From Actinomycetota bacterium (GTDB taxonomy: Bacteria > Actinomycetota > Actinomycetes > S36-B12 > UBA10799), in the NCBI GenBank assembly GCA_020637055.1, contig JACJWR010000001.1, forward strand, positions 620,001 through 684,000: a stretch of DNA of 64,000 bases, in the 5' to 3' direction. The notes beneath the pieces are model-generated. The model was not told the origin of the DNA and made no database searches. It was given only the letters and a program-made list of their open reading frames with translations. The translations under genes were made by a program, and so were the position numbers. This document shows positions 1-8,326 of this stretch, piece by piece (the stretch's first letter is position 1; each line of letters opens with the position of its first letter).

Positions 1-1084
1 GAGATGGATGCCCGGCGGCGTGGTCCGGGACGGAAGACCGCGAGGTGGACCTGATCCCGGCGTGACGGCACCAAGTTCATCACCGTCGAGCGCGACTACA
101 CCGCGATCGGGGCCAAGGGATGTAGGCCCCTGGGTCCGCTATTGACACCGTCGGCACAGTCACTGGGCGTCGCGGTCAGCACCTTCCCGGAGGTTGAGGC
201 GATCGCCAGACCAACGGCGTGATCCCCGACGGTCCGCCGCGGACGGCCGCGCTGGTCACCGCAGCAGGCCCTGTGAGGCGATCCCGGCACCGTCCGGCAC
301 CACCAACGGCCGCGTCGCGCTAGGGGGCTTCCGTCACCTGGAGGCTCGCACCGGCCAGCGGCTGGCCGACCGAAGGCCACGAGCAAGCGGATCACCTTCC
401 GGACACGCAAGCCCGTCCGGTGCCGGTGATCACTCTCCTGAGTGGTCTGGCAGCGAACACGGCGGCCGGCTACACGGCCTTCGCCATCAAATGTCGAAAG
501 GCAAGCCTGGCACACCCTCACCGGCCGCCAGCACCTGTTCCTGGACCACGACTGGATGACGGAACTCGTGACAACTGCCCACCTTCCGGCCTCCGCTGAA
601 CATGCACCGCATCTTTCGGCGACCAGGGCACTAGCCAGGGAGCAAGGAGGTGACCGATGTGCTACCTCACGCCCCACTCCAAGTGGTCGATCCACCTGAG
701 TACCAGGACAACCTCTTCATGCTGTCGCTATCCCGCGGCGGGCCGGAGATGGATGAGTCCGGTGGACGCCGACTCGATCGGCGTCAAGGACAACGAGTGG
801 ATTGAGGCCTACAACCGCAACGGCGTGGTGGTCGCGGGCGGTGGTATCGCACCGATGCCCGCCGGCACGGCTCATGTACCACGCCAAGGACCGCACCAGG
901 ACGTGCTGAAGGCCGAACTCTGGCCTGCGTGCGGCATCCACAACTCGCTCACCCGCTTGATGATGCCGACGACCAGCGGTCGGCAGCTACGCCCAGCTGT
1001 CGTTCCCGAACTACTCGGGCCGACTGGCAACCAACGCGACGAGGTCACCGTGATCCGCCGCCGTTCCTGAAGGTGGACTACTGA
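1..1084 (+). pseudogene. narG: Respiratory nitrate reductase alpha subunit, C-terminal part, frameshifted, 5' end outside window
   Basis: NarG is the molybdopterin catalytic subunit of membrane-bound nitrate reductase, facing the cytoplasm. Recognisable NarG C-terminal pieces lie in order but in changing frames: FITVERDYTAIGAK (about 80-120), GGFRHLEARTGQRLAD (about 325-370), SPEWSGSEHGG (about 437-470), NVERQAWHTLTGRQHLFLDH (about 490-550), YLTPHSKWSIH (about 660-695), GVKDNEWIEAYNRNGVVVA (about 780-835), GIHNSLTRL (about 930-960) and GPTGNQRDEVTVIRRRS up to about 1067. The expected ending K-V-D-Y-stop is reached in another frame, with TGA at 1082-1084 overlapping the narH ATG. At least five frame changes are needed. 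Residue conservation between the breaks is high, so this is either very recent decay or, more likely, uncorrected indels at a contig end. It would be translated with narHJI as one operon. Confidence 0.85.
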
Positions 1085-2728
1085 TGAAGGTCATGGCTCA
1101 GATGGGCTGGTGATGAACTCGACAAGTGCATCGGCTGCCACACCTGCTCGGTCACATACGAAGCAGGCATGGACCAACCGAGCCGGCGTGGAGTACGCCT
1201 GTCAACAACGTCGAAACACGCCCCCGGCCAGGGCTACCCACGCACCTACCAGGATCAGGAGAAGTGGCGCGGCGGCTGGGTCCGCACCAAGCGCGAAAAG
1301 CTCAAACTGCGCGCGCGGGCGCCGGTTCCACCGCCTCACGCAAATCTTCCAGCCCCAGATGCCCGAGCTGCGCGACTACTACGAGCCATGGACCTACGAC
1401 TACGACACACTCATCTCGGCCCCCTCGGCGAAGACACCTGTCGCGCGGCCCAAGTCGCTCATCACCGGCAAGGACATGAAGATCGAGTGGTCGGCCAACT
1501 GGGACGACGACGCACGGCAGGCCGGAACTGGCCCCGGCCGACCCGGTGCTCAGAAGATCAAGGACGGTCGGCGACCGCGTCAATCGAGTTCATGAGCGTT
1601 CATGTTCTACCTGCCGCGCATCTGCGAACACTGCCTCAACCCGGCCTGCGTCGCATCGTGCCCCTCCGGCGCGTGTACCGGTAGCGAGACGGCATCGGCT
1701 GGTGGACCAGGACTCCTGCTGCGGCTGGCGGTGTGCATCACCGGCTGCCTACAAGAAGGCCCACTTCAACCACCGCACGGGCAAAGCCGAGAAGTACACG
1801 ATGTGCTACCCCCGCCTCAGTAGGGCTGCCCACGGTGTGCTCGGAGACCTGCGTGGGCAGGTTGCGCTACCTGGGCCTGTTCCTCTACGACGCCGACCGC
1901 GTCACGGCGGCCGCTGCGACCGAGAACGAGCAGGACCTTTACCAGGCGCAACTCGACCTCCTGCTGGACCCGCACGACCCCGAGGTGCAGGCCGCCGCGT
2001 CCCGCGACGGCATCCCGGCGGACTGGCTGGAGGCCGCCAAGCAGTCACCGGTCTACCGGCTCGCCTGCGAGTTCAAGGTGGCGCTGCCGCTGCATCCGGA
2101 GTACCGCACGATGCCGATGGTCTGGTACATCCCGCCGCTGTCGCCGGTCGTTGACGCCTTGCGCGACACCGGCCACGACGCCGAGGCCGCCGGCAACCTG
2201 TTCGGCGCCATCCGCTCGCTGCGCATCCCGGTCGAGTACCTCGCCGAGTTGTTCACCGCCGGCGACCCGGTGCCGGTGGTGGCCTCGCTGGACAAATTGG
2301 CAGCCATGCGGGCCTACATGCGCGACCACAATCTCGGCCGTCCTGCCGACCCGTCGATCCCAGCGGCGGTGGGCATGACCGAGGAAGAGGTGTACGACAT
2401 GTACCGCCTGCTCGCCATCGCCAAGTACGAGGACCGCTACGTGATCCCGACGGCCTTCGCCGAGACCGGAGCCCAGCTGGAGGAGTTGGCCTGCTCGCTG
2501 GACTTCGACGGCGGGCCAGGTCAGTTCTCGTCCGGTTCGTTCGGCGAGTCCTCCGGCCGGCCGGTGCCGGTCGCGGTCGAGACGTTCCACGCGTTGCAGC
2601 AGCGCCAATCCACCGAGCAGATGGTTGCACCCGGCTCGCCGGGGCAGGTCAACCTGCTCAACTGGGACGGTGCCGGCGTGCCCCTGGGCATACCCACCGT
2701 CCCGCCCAGGCAGGAGGCTGGCCAATGA
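1084..2728 (+). pseudogene. narH: Respiratory nitrate reductase beta (Fe-S) subunit, frameshifted in first half
   Basis: NarH carries the iron-sulfur clusters that pass electrons from NarI heme to NarG. ATG 1084 overlaps the narG stop (TGATG). Pieces in order: MKVMAQM, DKCIGCHTCSVT (first ferredoxin-like Cys cluster), TKQAWTNRAGVEY, GQGYPRTYQDQEKW, DYYEPWTYDYDTL, ARPKSLITGKDMKIEWSANW, FYLPRICEHCLNPACVASC, YKKAHFNHRTGKAEK, then GLPTVCSETCVGRLRYLGL. From about 1833 to the TGA at 2726-2728 the frame is open and normal. At least five frame changes are needed before about 1830 and none after. The abrupt stop of damage mid-gene fits sequence error at the contig end better than pseudogenisation, but the read as given does not encode a full NarH. 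Confidence 0.88.
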
Positions 2729-3354
2729 CCGACTCCACCGCCGTCGCGCGCCTGGCCGCGTCCTGGCTGCTGACCTACCCAGACGAGGCCCTGCTGGCCC
2801 GTCTCGACGACATCCACGCCGCCGTCGAGACGCTGCCGCGCGGCAGCCGGGTACCCCTGCTCACGTTCCTGGCGCACGTCGCCGACACCCCGCTGCTCGA
2901 GTTGCAACAGCACTACGTGGCGATCTTCGACATGCGCCGCCGGGCCTGCCCCTACCTGACCTACTGGACCGACGGCGAGACCCGCAACCGAGGCATGGCG
3001 CTGGTGCGGTTCAAGGAGGCCTACGCCGAGGCCGGCTTCACCATCGCCGACACCGAACTGCCCGACCACCTCGCCGTGGTGCTCGAATTCGCCGCAGTGG
3101 GCGACCGCCTCACCGCCGATGCCCTGTTGGCCGAACACCGCGGCGCCATCGCATTGCTGCAACAGGCCCTGGCCAAGATGGAATCGGCGTATCAGCACGT
3201 GCTGGACGCCGTCATGGCCACGCTGCCGGCGCTCACTGCCGAGGTGGTCGAACGCATGCACCAGTTGGCCGCCAGCGGCCCGCCGGTGGAGCAGGTCGGC
3301 CTCGAGCCCTTCCCCACCGCCCCCACCCTGATCGAGATCGGAGCCCGGCGATGA
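2725..3354 (+). CDS. narJ: Nitrate reductase molybdenum cofactor assembly chaperone NarJ
   Basis: A 209-residue protein of the NarJ/TorD chaperone family, which binds apo-NarG in the cytoplasm and times insertion of the molybdenum cofactor; it is not part of the final enzyme. The family signature region YVAIFDMRRRACPYLTYW-TDGETRNRG (residues about 68-94) is clear, and the length is typical. ATG 2725 overlaps the narH stop in ATGA, and the stop TGA (3352-3354) overlaps the narI start in the same way. This is tight translational coupling in the order narGHJI. No frame damage is seen, in contrast to narG and early narH. Confidence 0.95.
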   Translation: MTDSTAVARLAASWLLTYPDEALLARLDDIHAAVETLPRGSRVPLLTFLAHVADTPLLELQQHYVAIFDMRRRACPYLTYWTDGETRNRGMALVRFKEAYAEAGFTIADTELPDHLAVVLEFAAVGDRLTADALLAEHRGAIALLQQALAKMESAYQHVLDAVMATLPALTAEVVERMHQLAASGPPVEQVGLEPFPTAPTLIEIGARR

Positions 3355-4106
3355 CCGAGCCGACGTTGACCGCCTCCCAAATCCTGCTCTGGGCGGTGCT
3401 GCCGTATGTGACGATCGCCGTGTTCGCGGTGGGGCTCGTGTGGCGCTACCGCTACGACAAGTTCGGCTGGACCACGCGCAGCAGCCAGCTCTACGACCGC
3501 AAGCTACTGCGGATCGCCAGCCCGCTGTTCCACATCGGCATCCTCGCCGTGCTCATGGGCCACGTGGTGGGACTTTTGATCCCGGAGCAGTGGACCGACG
3601 CCGCCGGGGTCAGCGAATCCCTGTACCACGGCATGGCAGTTGCCCTCGGCGCAGTCGCGGGCGCGTCCACGCTGATCGGCATCGCCTTGCTGGTGTACCG
3701 ACGCCGGACCGTGGGGCCGGTGTTCTCGGCCACTACTCGCAACGACAAGGTCATGTACATCTTCCTGGTGGCGGCGATCTGCCTGGGTGTCATCGCCACG
3801 CTGTACGGCGCGGGCGTCATGGGTGAGGGGCACAACTACCGCGAGGACGTGTCCGTCTGGTTCCGCTCGATCTTCTTGCTGAACCCGGAGCCGGCCCTCA
3901 TGGCCGAGGCACCGACGGCCTTCAAGGTGCATGCGGTGGCGGGAATGATGCTGTTCATCGTGTGGCCCTTCACCCGGCTGGTGCATGCCTTCAGCGCGCC
4001 GCTGGGGTACGTCTTCCGGCCCTACGTGATCTACCGCGACCACGGTGACTCCGGCACCCCCGGCAACCGTGCACCCCGACCGGGGTGGGAGAAGATCGGC
4101 CAGTGA
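3351..4106 (+). CDS. narI: Respiratory nitrate reductase gamma subunit (cytochrome b)
   Basis: A 251-residue membrane protein. NarI holds two b-type hemes and oxidises menaquinol, feeding electrons to NarH. Five hydrophobic segments are visible: about residues 10-28 (ILLWAVLPYVTIAVFAVGLV), 57-75 (FHIGILAVLMGHVVGLLI), 94-116, 133-153 (FLVAAICLGVIATLYGAGV) and 190-208. Family histidines are seen in FHIGILAVLMGH and in KVHAVAGMMLFIVWPFTRLVH. The C-terminus is the usual cytoplasmic tail. ATG 3351 overlaps the narJ stop, and its own TGA overlaps the GTG of the next gene. Confidence 0.96.
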   Translation: MTEPTLTASQILLWAVLPYVTIAVFAVGLVWRYRYDKFGWTTRSSQLYDRKLLRIASPLFHIGILAVLMGHVVGLLIPEQWTDAAGVSESLYHGMAVALGAVAGASTLIGIALLVYRRRTVGPVFSATTRNDKVMYIFLVAAICLGVIATLYGAGVMGEGHNYREDVSVWFRSIFLLNPEPALMAEAPTAFKVHAVAGMMLFIVWPFTRLVHAFSAPLGYVFRPYVIYRDHGDSGTPGNRAPRPGWEKIGQ

Positions 4107-5026
4107 ACGTGAAGGCGACCTCCGGGGCAGGACGTGAGGCTGCGGTTGGGGACCAACCCGGAGCCGGTGCCGCGGAGGAGTCCGCCCCGACCACCGAGTC
4201 GGAGTCCAGGGCGGCGGCGACCGCAGCAACTGCCGCCGCCCACGGAACCGCTCGCCGGCGGCGCACCTGGACCTCGTACATCCCGCCGCAGCACGGCGCG
4301 TGGGCGTTCCTCGTGGTGCCGCTGGCGGTCGGCTTCACGACTGTGTCCTTCAGTTGGGTGGCGCTGCTCTTCGGTGCGGCGTGGATCGTCGCCTACCCGG
4401 TGGGGTACTTCGGCGGCCGGGCGCTGGCGACGCGCATCCGGCGCGGCTCGTGGACTCGACTGGCCCGCCGGGAGGCCGGGCGCGCGGTGCCTTGGGCGGT
4501 GGCGCTCGCTGTGCTCGGGGTGCCGCTGGTGGTGCTGCGGCCGTGGCTCGTGGCCGTCGCGGTGGTGGTGGCGACGATCTGGGGGGTGTCGCTGCTGATC
4601 ACCCTACGGGAGTCCGAACGGGCGTTGAGCAACGATGTGGTGCTGGTGGTGCTGTCCATGGTGGCGGTGCCGACCGTGTGGGCGATTAGCGTTGCTGAAC
4701 CGGGCGGGTGGCCCGAGTTGCCGCCGCTGCCGGTGGCGGTGGGATGGGCGACGGCGGCCACCGGGGTGTTCCTGTTCGGTACGGTGCTGCACGTCAGGTC
4801 GCTGCTGCGGGAGGCGGGGAATCGCCGGTTCCACTGGCTCAGCGTGGGTTACCACGTAGTGGCGCTGGTGGGGTTCGCGCTGGTCACGCCATGGTGGGTG
4901 GTGGGGTTCACTCCGGCGTTGGTCCGGGCGGTCGCCCTGCGGCCGGGCCTGCGCCCGGCGGTGATCGGCGCGATCGAATCGGTCATGTCACTGTTCTTCG
5001 TCATCGCAGCGGTCTTGGCGGGCTGA
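4103..5026 (+). CDS. YwiC-like family membrane protein
   Basis: A protein of about 307 residues with a charged, Ala-rich N-terminus (about 55 residues) followed by YIPPQHGAWAFLVVPLAVGF, which is the hallmark of the YwiC-like family (named for Bacillus subtilis ywiC beside its nar genes). About eight to nine hydrophobic segments follow to the C-terminus. The biochemical function is unknown; the family often sits with nitrate reductase genes, and here it is the last gene of the nar operon. I prefer GTG 4103, which overlaps the narI TGA as GTGA; GTG 4085 and GTG 4109 are in-frame alternatives. A strong hairpin lies 100 bp downstream. Confidence 0.85.
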   Translation: MNVKATSGAGREAAVGDQPGAGAAEESAPTTESESRAAATAATAAAHGTARRRRTWTSYIPPQHGAWAFLVVPLAVGFTTVSFSWVALLFGAAWIVAYPVGYFGGRALATRIRRGSWTRLARREAGRAVPWAVALAVLGVPLVVLRPWLVAVAVVVATIWGVSLLITLRESERALSNDVVLVVLSMVAVPTVWAISVAEPGGWPELPPLPVAVGWATAATGVFLFGTVLHVRSLLREAGNRRFHWLSVGYHVVALVGFALVTPWWVVGFTPALVRAVALRPGLRPAVIGAIESVMSLFFVIAAVLAG

Positions 5027-5125
5027 ATCCCGCCGAGGGGGGATAGGTGCAACACAGCCTGTGGCAGGTGAGCCCGAAACGGGTAGGCGGAGCGACTGCT
5101 CGACCGGCAGGGGGTAGGCACCAAA

Positions 5126-5173
5126 CGCGTGTGGGTGTCGTCGACTGTTCACAGTCAACGACACCCACACGCG
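5126..5173. terminator. Long near-perfect hairpin between convergent genes
   Basis: The 23-nt arms 5126-5148 and 5151-5173 are complementary except for one G-U-type mismatch, around a 2-nt turn. It lies between the end of the nar/ywiC operon (5026, plus strand) and the end of the minus-strand gene at 5186, so it could terminate both. No T-run follows on either side. The length and the tiny loop exceed a typical intrinsic terminator, so a mobile palindromic repeat is an alternative. The remaining bases 5027-5125 show only short hairpins and no gene. Confidence 0.6.
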
Positions 5174-5185
5174 GTGAGGGTCGAC

Positions 5186-6379
5186 TCAGGTCTTGTTGGC
5201 CAAGCCTTCGCCGTAGGGCAATGTGCCGTCGGCGGCGTCCGCGAGGACGCCGATGCGGTGCGCGAGTAGGGGCCGGTCGGGGCTGGTGGGGTCGCACGAC
5301 TGGAACAGGGTACGCAGCGCACGCAGCAACTTGCGCATCGCTGGGGACTCCCCGGGCTGGCTGCCGACGGACACCCAAAGGTGGCCGCCGGGGGCGAACA
5401 GCAGGGAGGCGACTAGACCGGCAGCGAACGCGGGGTCGGCCACGAACCCTGCGGCGATGGAGTCGTCGTTGGTCGCTCTGAACTCCTGGTCGAATTTCGC
5501 TAGCCGTCGACGTACCGAGGTGCCGGTTTCGCTGTCGGGATTCGCAACCTCCAGCACTGCCCAGGTGGCACGCACCAGGAAGTCACGGTCGGTGATTTGT
5601 GCGGCGCCGAGGCGGAAGAAGTCCATTCCGAGCCACTCGACGAGGTCTGGGGTCACCGTAATGTCGGGGCCATCTTCGGGCACACTCGGGACGATTTCAC
5701 CCACCGTGCCGGCCAGGGTGGGGTAGAGCGCATCGACCAACGATGCGGGCATCCCGTCGCTGAAGCCGAGCCTGTCGACGACCTCGGCATCGGTGAGGGT
5801 CGGGTCCGTCAGGTCGTCGTGGCCGGCGAGTTCGCCGGTCAGGTAACCGATGACCAGGCGTTGGGCGACGAGCGTGGGAAGCGGGGTGCGGAACCGGCGC
5901 CCGACGGCGGCGCGAAGCAAGTCACCAACGGCCCCCGCACAGCCGGCGAAATACTCGGTGGGCGATTCGCCGTGGCGGGTGCGCCGGCGCATCGCGAAGC
6001 CGTCGTCGCCGGCGGCGGTGGCGTACTGCAGCATGCGCGTCTCTGTCCGAGCCTTGTCCCCACTCGTCGCCCACCCTTCGACGACCACCATCACGCCGTG
6101 CCAGCCGGTCAGGTCCAGGCAGGCCAGAAGGTGGTGAAGGTTGTGCCTGCGCGGCACGTCCGCGGACGGTAGCCGCACTGCCACCAACGCACCGGGCACG
6201 TGGAGGGCCAGGGTGGGGGCGACGGTGCGCAGCTGGACGGCGGTGAGCACCCCGTAGACCGCGGGTGGCTGGTCCCAACCGCCTTGGGTGTGGGCGTCGA
6301 ACAGGGCTTCGCTGAGTGACTGGTAGTCCTCGCCGACGGCGGCGATGTCGGTCGGGGTGGCCAGGATGTCGCGCTTCAT
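5186..6379 (-). CDS. Hypothetical protein, upstream region replaced by an IS element
   Basis: A 397-residue soluble-looking protein that I do not recognise; no signal peptide, membrane segment or known catalytic motif is evident. It contains WHGVMVVVEGWATSGDK in the first third and is rich in acidic residues. The ATG at 6377-6379 lies only 4 bp from the inverted repeat of the IS3-type element, and the bases directly upstream on the minus strand belong to the element end and hold no ribosome binding site. The natural promoter and SD, and possibly some N-terminal codons, were therefore lost or displaced. The N-terminus starts plausibly (MKRDILATP), so the frame may be complete but silenced. It ends next to the 5126-5173 hairpin. 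Confidence 0.6.
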   Translation of the reverse strand: MKRDILATPTDIAAVGEDYQSLSEALFDAHTQGGWDQPPAVYGVLTAVQLRTVAPTLALHVPGALVAVRLPSADVPRRHNLHHLLACLDLTGWHGVMVVVEGWATSGDKARTETRMLQYATAAGDDGFAMRRRTRHGESPTEYFAGCAGAVGDLLRAAVGRRFRTPLPTLVAQRLVIGYLTGELAGHDDLTDPTLTDAEVVDRLGFSDGMPASLVDALYPTLAGTVGEIVPSVPEDGPDITVTPDLVEWLGMDFFRLGAAQITDRDFLVRATWAVLEVANPDSETGTSVRRRLAKFDQEFRATNDDSIAAGFVADPAFAAGLVASLLFAPGGHLWVSVGSQPGESPAMRKLLRALRTLFQSCDPTSPDRPLLAHRIGVLADAADGTLPYGEGLANKT

Positions 6380-6383
6380 AATT

Positions 6384-7669
6384 GTTGGCAGGGGTAGTTA
6401 GTAGAGACAGATACCCCTGATTGGAGAGTGAGTCCGATGGGACGACCACCGGTGATACCGGCGGAGAAGAAGCTCCGGATCGTGCTCAGTGTGCTCGCCG
6501 GCGAGGTCACGATCGTGCAGGCCGCACGCAAGGAGAAGGTGTCCGAGCAGTCCATCTCACGGTGGAAAGCCGAGTTCCTGGAGGCCGGCAAGACTGGCCC
6601 GTCGACACGCGAGGAACAACTCGAGGCTGAGGTCGCCGACCTGACTCAGGCGTTGGGTGAGGCCGCGGTCGAGATCCGGGTGTGGAAGAAGTCCGCGGAG
6701 GGCCGGTTGGGCCCTTCGAGGACCTTGAGGTGATCCGTTTGGAGGCGGGCATGTCGACCTCGAGGTTCTGCCAACTTCTTGACGTGCCCGAACGCACCTG
6801 GCGGCGCTGGCAGGCCCACGCCCGCGCCGGGCGTAGGCCGAAGGGGCCTTGGCCGCAGCCGGCCCGCGATCAGGTCCGTGAAGCGGTGCTGCGCCACGCT
6901 GGGCAGCATCCGTCGTGGGGGCATCGCAAGATTTGGGCCATGTGCGCCTACGACGGCTACACCGCCTCCCAGGCCACCGTGATGCGGGTTCTGCAAGACG
7001 AGGGGATGCTGCTGTCGACGAACTACACCAAAGAGCGCCGTGACCTGGCAGGTCAGCGCAAGAAGGCCTTCGCGATCCAACCGACCAGGCCCAACGAAGT
7101 GTGGCAGTTGGACTTCTCCGCATACGAGACCGTCGCCGGTGGCACCTGGCAGATCGCCGGGTGTCGGGACTACTGGTCCAAGTACGAGTTCGACTACCAC
7201 CTGTCCCCGACGGCGAACCAGTACGATGCGATCGCCGCGCTGGAAGCCGCGCTCGCCGAGGCCGAGGCCATGGTCGGCACCACGCTGCTGGACCTGGCCA
7301 CCGATACCGTCACCGCCGAGATCACCCCGATCCTGACCATCGTCACCGACAACGGCGGACCCTTCCGTTCCTTCCGGTTCCAGGCATTCATCGCCACCCA
7401 CCCCGAACTACGCCATGTCCGCACCCGGGTGCGCAGCCCCGGCCAGAACGGTTCCCGGGAACGCGGCTTCGGGACCTTGAATACGAAAAGCTGTACTGCG
7501 AACCAATCGACGACGCCCTGGACCTACAGCGCCACCTCGCCGACTACCGCCTCGAATACAACCGCGTGCGCCCACACGAGGCCATCGCCTTCAACCGGCC
7601 CGAGGAGGTGCACCTCGGCCTGGCCGACCCGACAATCCCCACCTTTCAAACCAAGAAAATCCTGCCAAC
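6384..7669 (+). mobile_element. IS3-family insertion sequence, about 1.29 kb
   Basis: The ends are marked by a 9-bp inverted repeat: GTTGGCAGG at 6384-6392 and its complement CCTGCCAAC at 7661-7669. Beyond the 9 bp the ends diverge, and I see no certain target-site duplication. Inside are a short helix-turn-helix orfA and a DDE-transposase orfB in the -1 frame, the classic IS3 arrangement. An 8-bp perfect inverted repeat (6389-6396 with 6412-6419) lies between the left end and orfA. orfB carries a frameshift near 7481, so this copy is probably inactive on its own. Confidence 0.85.
6437..6733 (+). CDS. IS3-family transposase OrfA (helix-turn-helix)
   Basis: A 98-residue OrfA-type protein that binds IS ends and supplies the N-terminal part of the OrfAB transposase after frameshifting. 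The N-terminal half (MGRPPVIPAEKKLRIVLSVL, then VQAARKEKVSEQSISRWKAE) is a helix-turn-helix. The second half (EEQLEAEVADLTQALGEAAV) is a coiled coil, as usual in IS3 OrfA. ATG 6437 is chosen because GGAG at 6423-6426 lies about 10 bases upstream; GTG 6428 is too close to that site. It overlaps orfB, which is in the -1 frame. Confidence 0.85.
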   Translation: MGRPPVIPAEKKLRIVLSVLAGEVTIVQAARKEKVSEQSISRWKAEFLEAGKTGPSTREEQLEAEVADLTQALGEAAVEIRVWKKSAEGRLGPSRTLR

Positions 7670-7676
7670 TACTTGA
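6682..7676 (+). pseudogene. IS3-family transposase OrfB, frameshifted
   Basis: OrfB is the DDE integrase-fold catalytic half of an IS3 transposase. First acidic residue in VWQLDFSAYE (about 7100), second in TIVTDNGGPF (about 7345), Glu in SPGQNGSRERGFGTL (about 7440-7480). Right after this motif the frame breaks: the expected GTLKYEKLYCEPI needs one more A in the run at about 7481. In the shifted frame the protein continues normally (YCEPIDDALDLQRHLADYRL, YNRVRPHEAIAFNRP) to the stop at 7674-7676. The break removes the C-terminal end of the catalytic domain, so the element is probably dead unless the missing base is a sequencing error in a homopolymer. Confidence 0.85.
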
Positions 7677-8082
7677 CACGGGACAACGGGGTCGGCGTCG
7701 GTGGCCGGTGCGGCGAAAATGGAGGGCGTGAGAGGGTGTGCAGTCCGTTTGGTGTGGCCGGGCGGGCGGAGTAGTCGTCGTGTCCGCCGAACTGGGGACC
7801 TTCAGTTGTCAAAGTTGTGGCGAATGTGGAGCGCAGCCTGCCAAGCTCCACCCCTGGGACTGGGAAGGACCCCGACAGCGCTGAGCGACAGACCCACGAC
7901 GCGTGCTTAACCGTCGAACCCCCAGACCACCGATCCGCCGGTTTACTACACTTTTGCTACAACTCCCCAAGGTTCAAGGAGGCGCTCGTGCTGCAACTTT
8001 GCTACACCTTGACGACACCCTCTGACCCCTTGCCACCCCACTCCGCCTCGCATCCGCGCAGGTCAGAGCCACATTCAACCAG
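7670..8082. other. Gene-free stretch between IS and tRNA-Thr with short direct repeats
   Basis: About 410 bases with no convincing gene. Two similar 14-base units lie 46 bases apart: ACTTTTGCTACAAC near 7949-7962 and AACTTTGCTACACC near 7995-8008, and a further ACTACA at 7945-7950. This stretch is directly downstream of the 3' end of tRNA-Thr (minus strand), the usual place for integrative-element attachment sites. I infer a possible remnant of an integrated element. No integrase gene and no copy of the tRNA 3' end are seen in the window. Confidence 0.3.
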
Positions 8083-8155
8083 AGCCGCGTGTCGGAATCG
8101 AACCGACGACCGTCCGCTTACAAGGCGGGTGCTCTGCCGACTGAGCTAACGCGGC
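8083..8155 (-). tRNA. tRNA-Thr, anticodon TGT
   Basis: Reading the minus strand, a full cloverleaf of 73 bases can be drawn: acceptor GCCGCGT paired with ACGCGGC, D-arm GCTC/GAGC, anticodon loop CTTGTAA (anticodon TGT, reading ACA), T-arm GTCGG-TTCGATT-CCGAC and discriminator T. No CCA is encoded. The tRNA is transcribed towards the IS and nar region. The pairing is complete apart from one pair at the base of the anticodon stem. Confidence 0.95.
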
Positions 8156-8326
8156 CTGCGTCCGACCCGGCTGGCCCGTCCCCGCGGGTCCACCGTCGTC
8201 GCCGCCAAGCCTAGGGGGCGAACGTCGGCGACTCGACGACAGCCCGCAGCAACGCTGCTTGCTAACCTCAGCCAGGATCGTCGCGACGGCATTGTGGCCG
8301 GGGTTGAGGTTCAGTTGGGAGACGCC

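Noticed and set aside
5026..5125. Possible riboswitch-like hairpins after ywiC
   Set aside because: The short stems do not form any known riboswitch core (cobalamin, glycine and molybdenum cofactor patterns were compared by eye), and no gene follows on the same strand.
7817..8149. Open frame of 110 codons across the tRNA-Thr region
   Set aside because: It runs through the tRNA gene on the opposite strand and has no recognisable protein features, no SD and unusual Arg/Ser/Pro composition.
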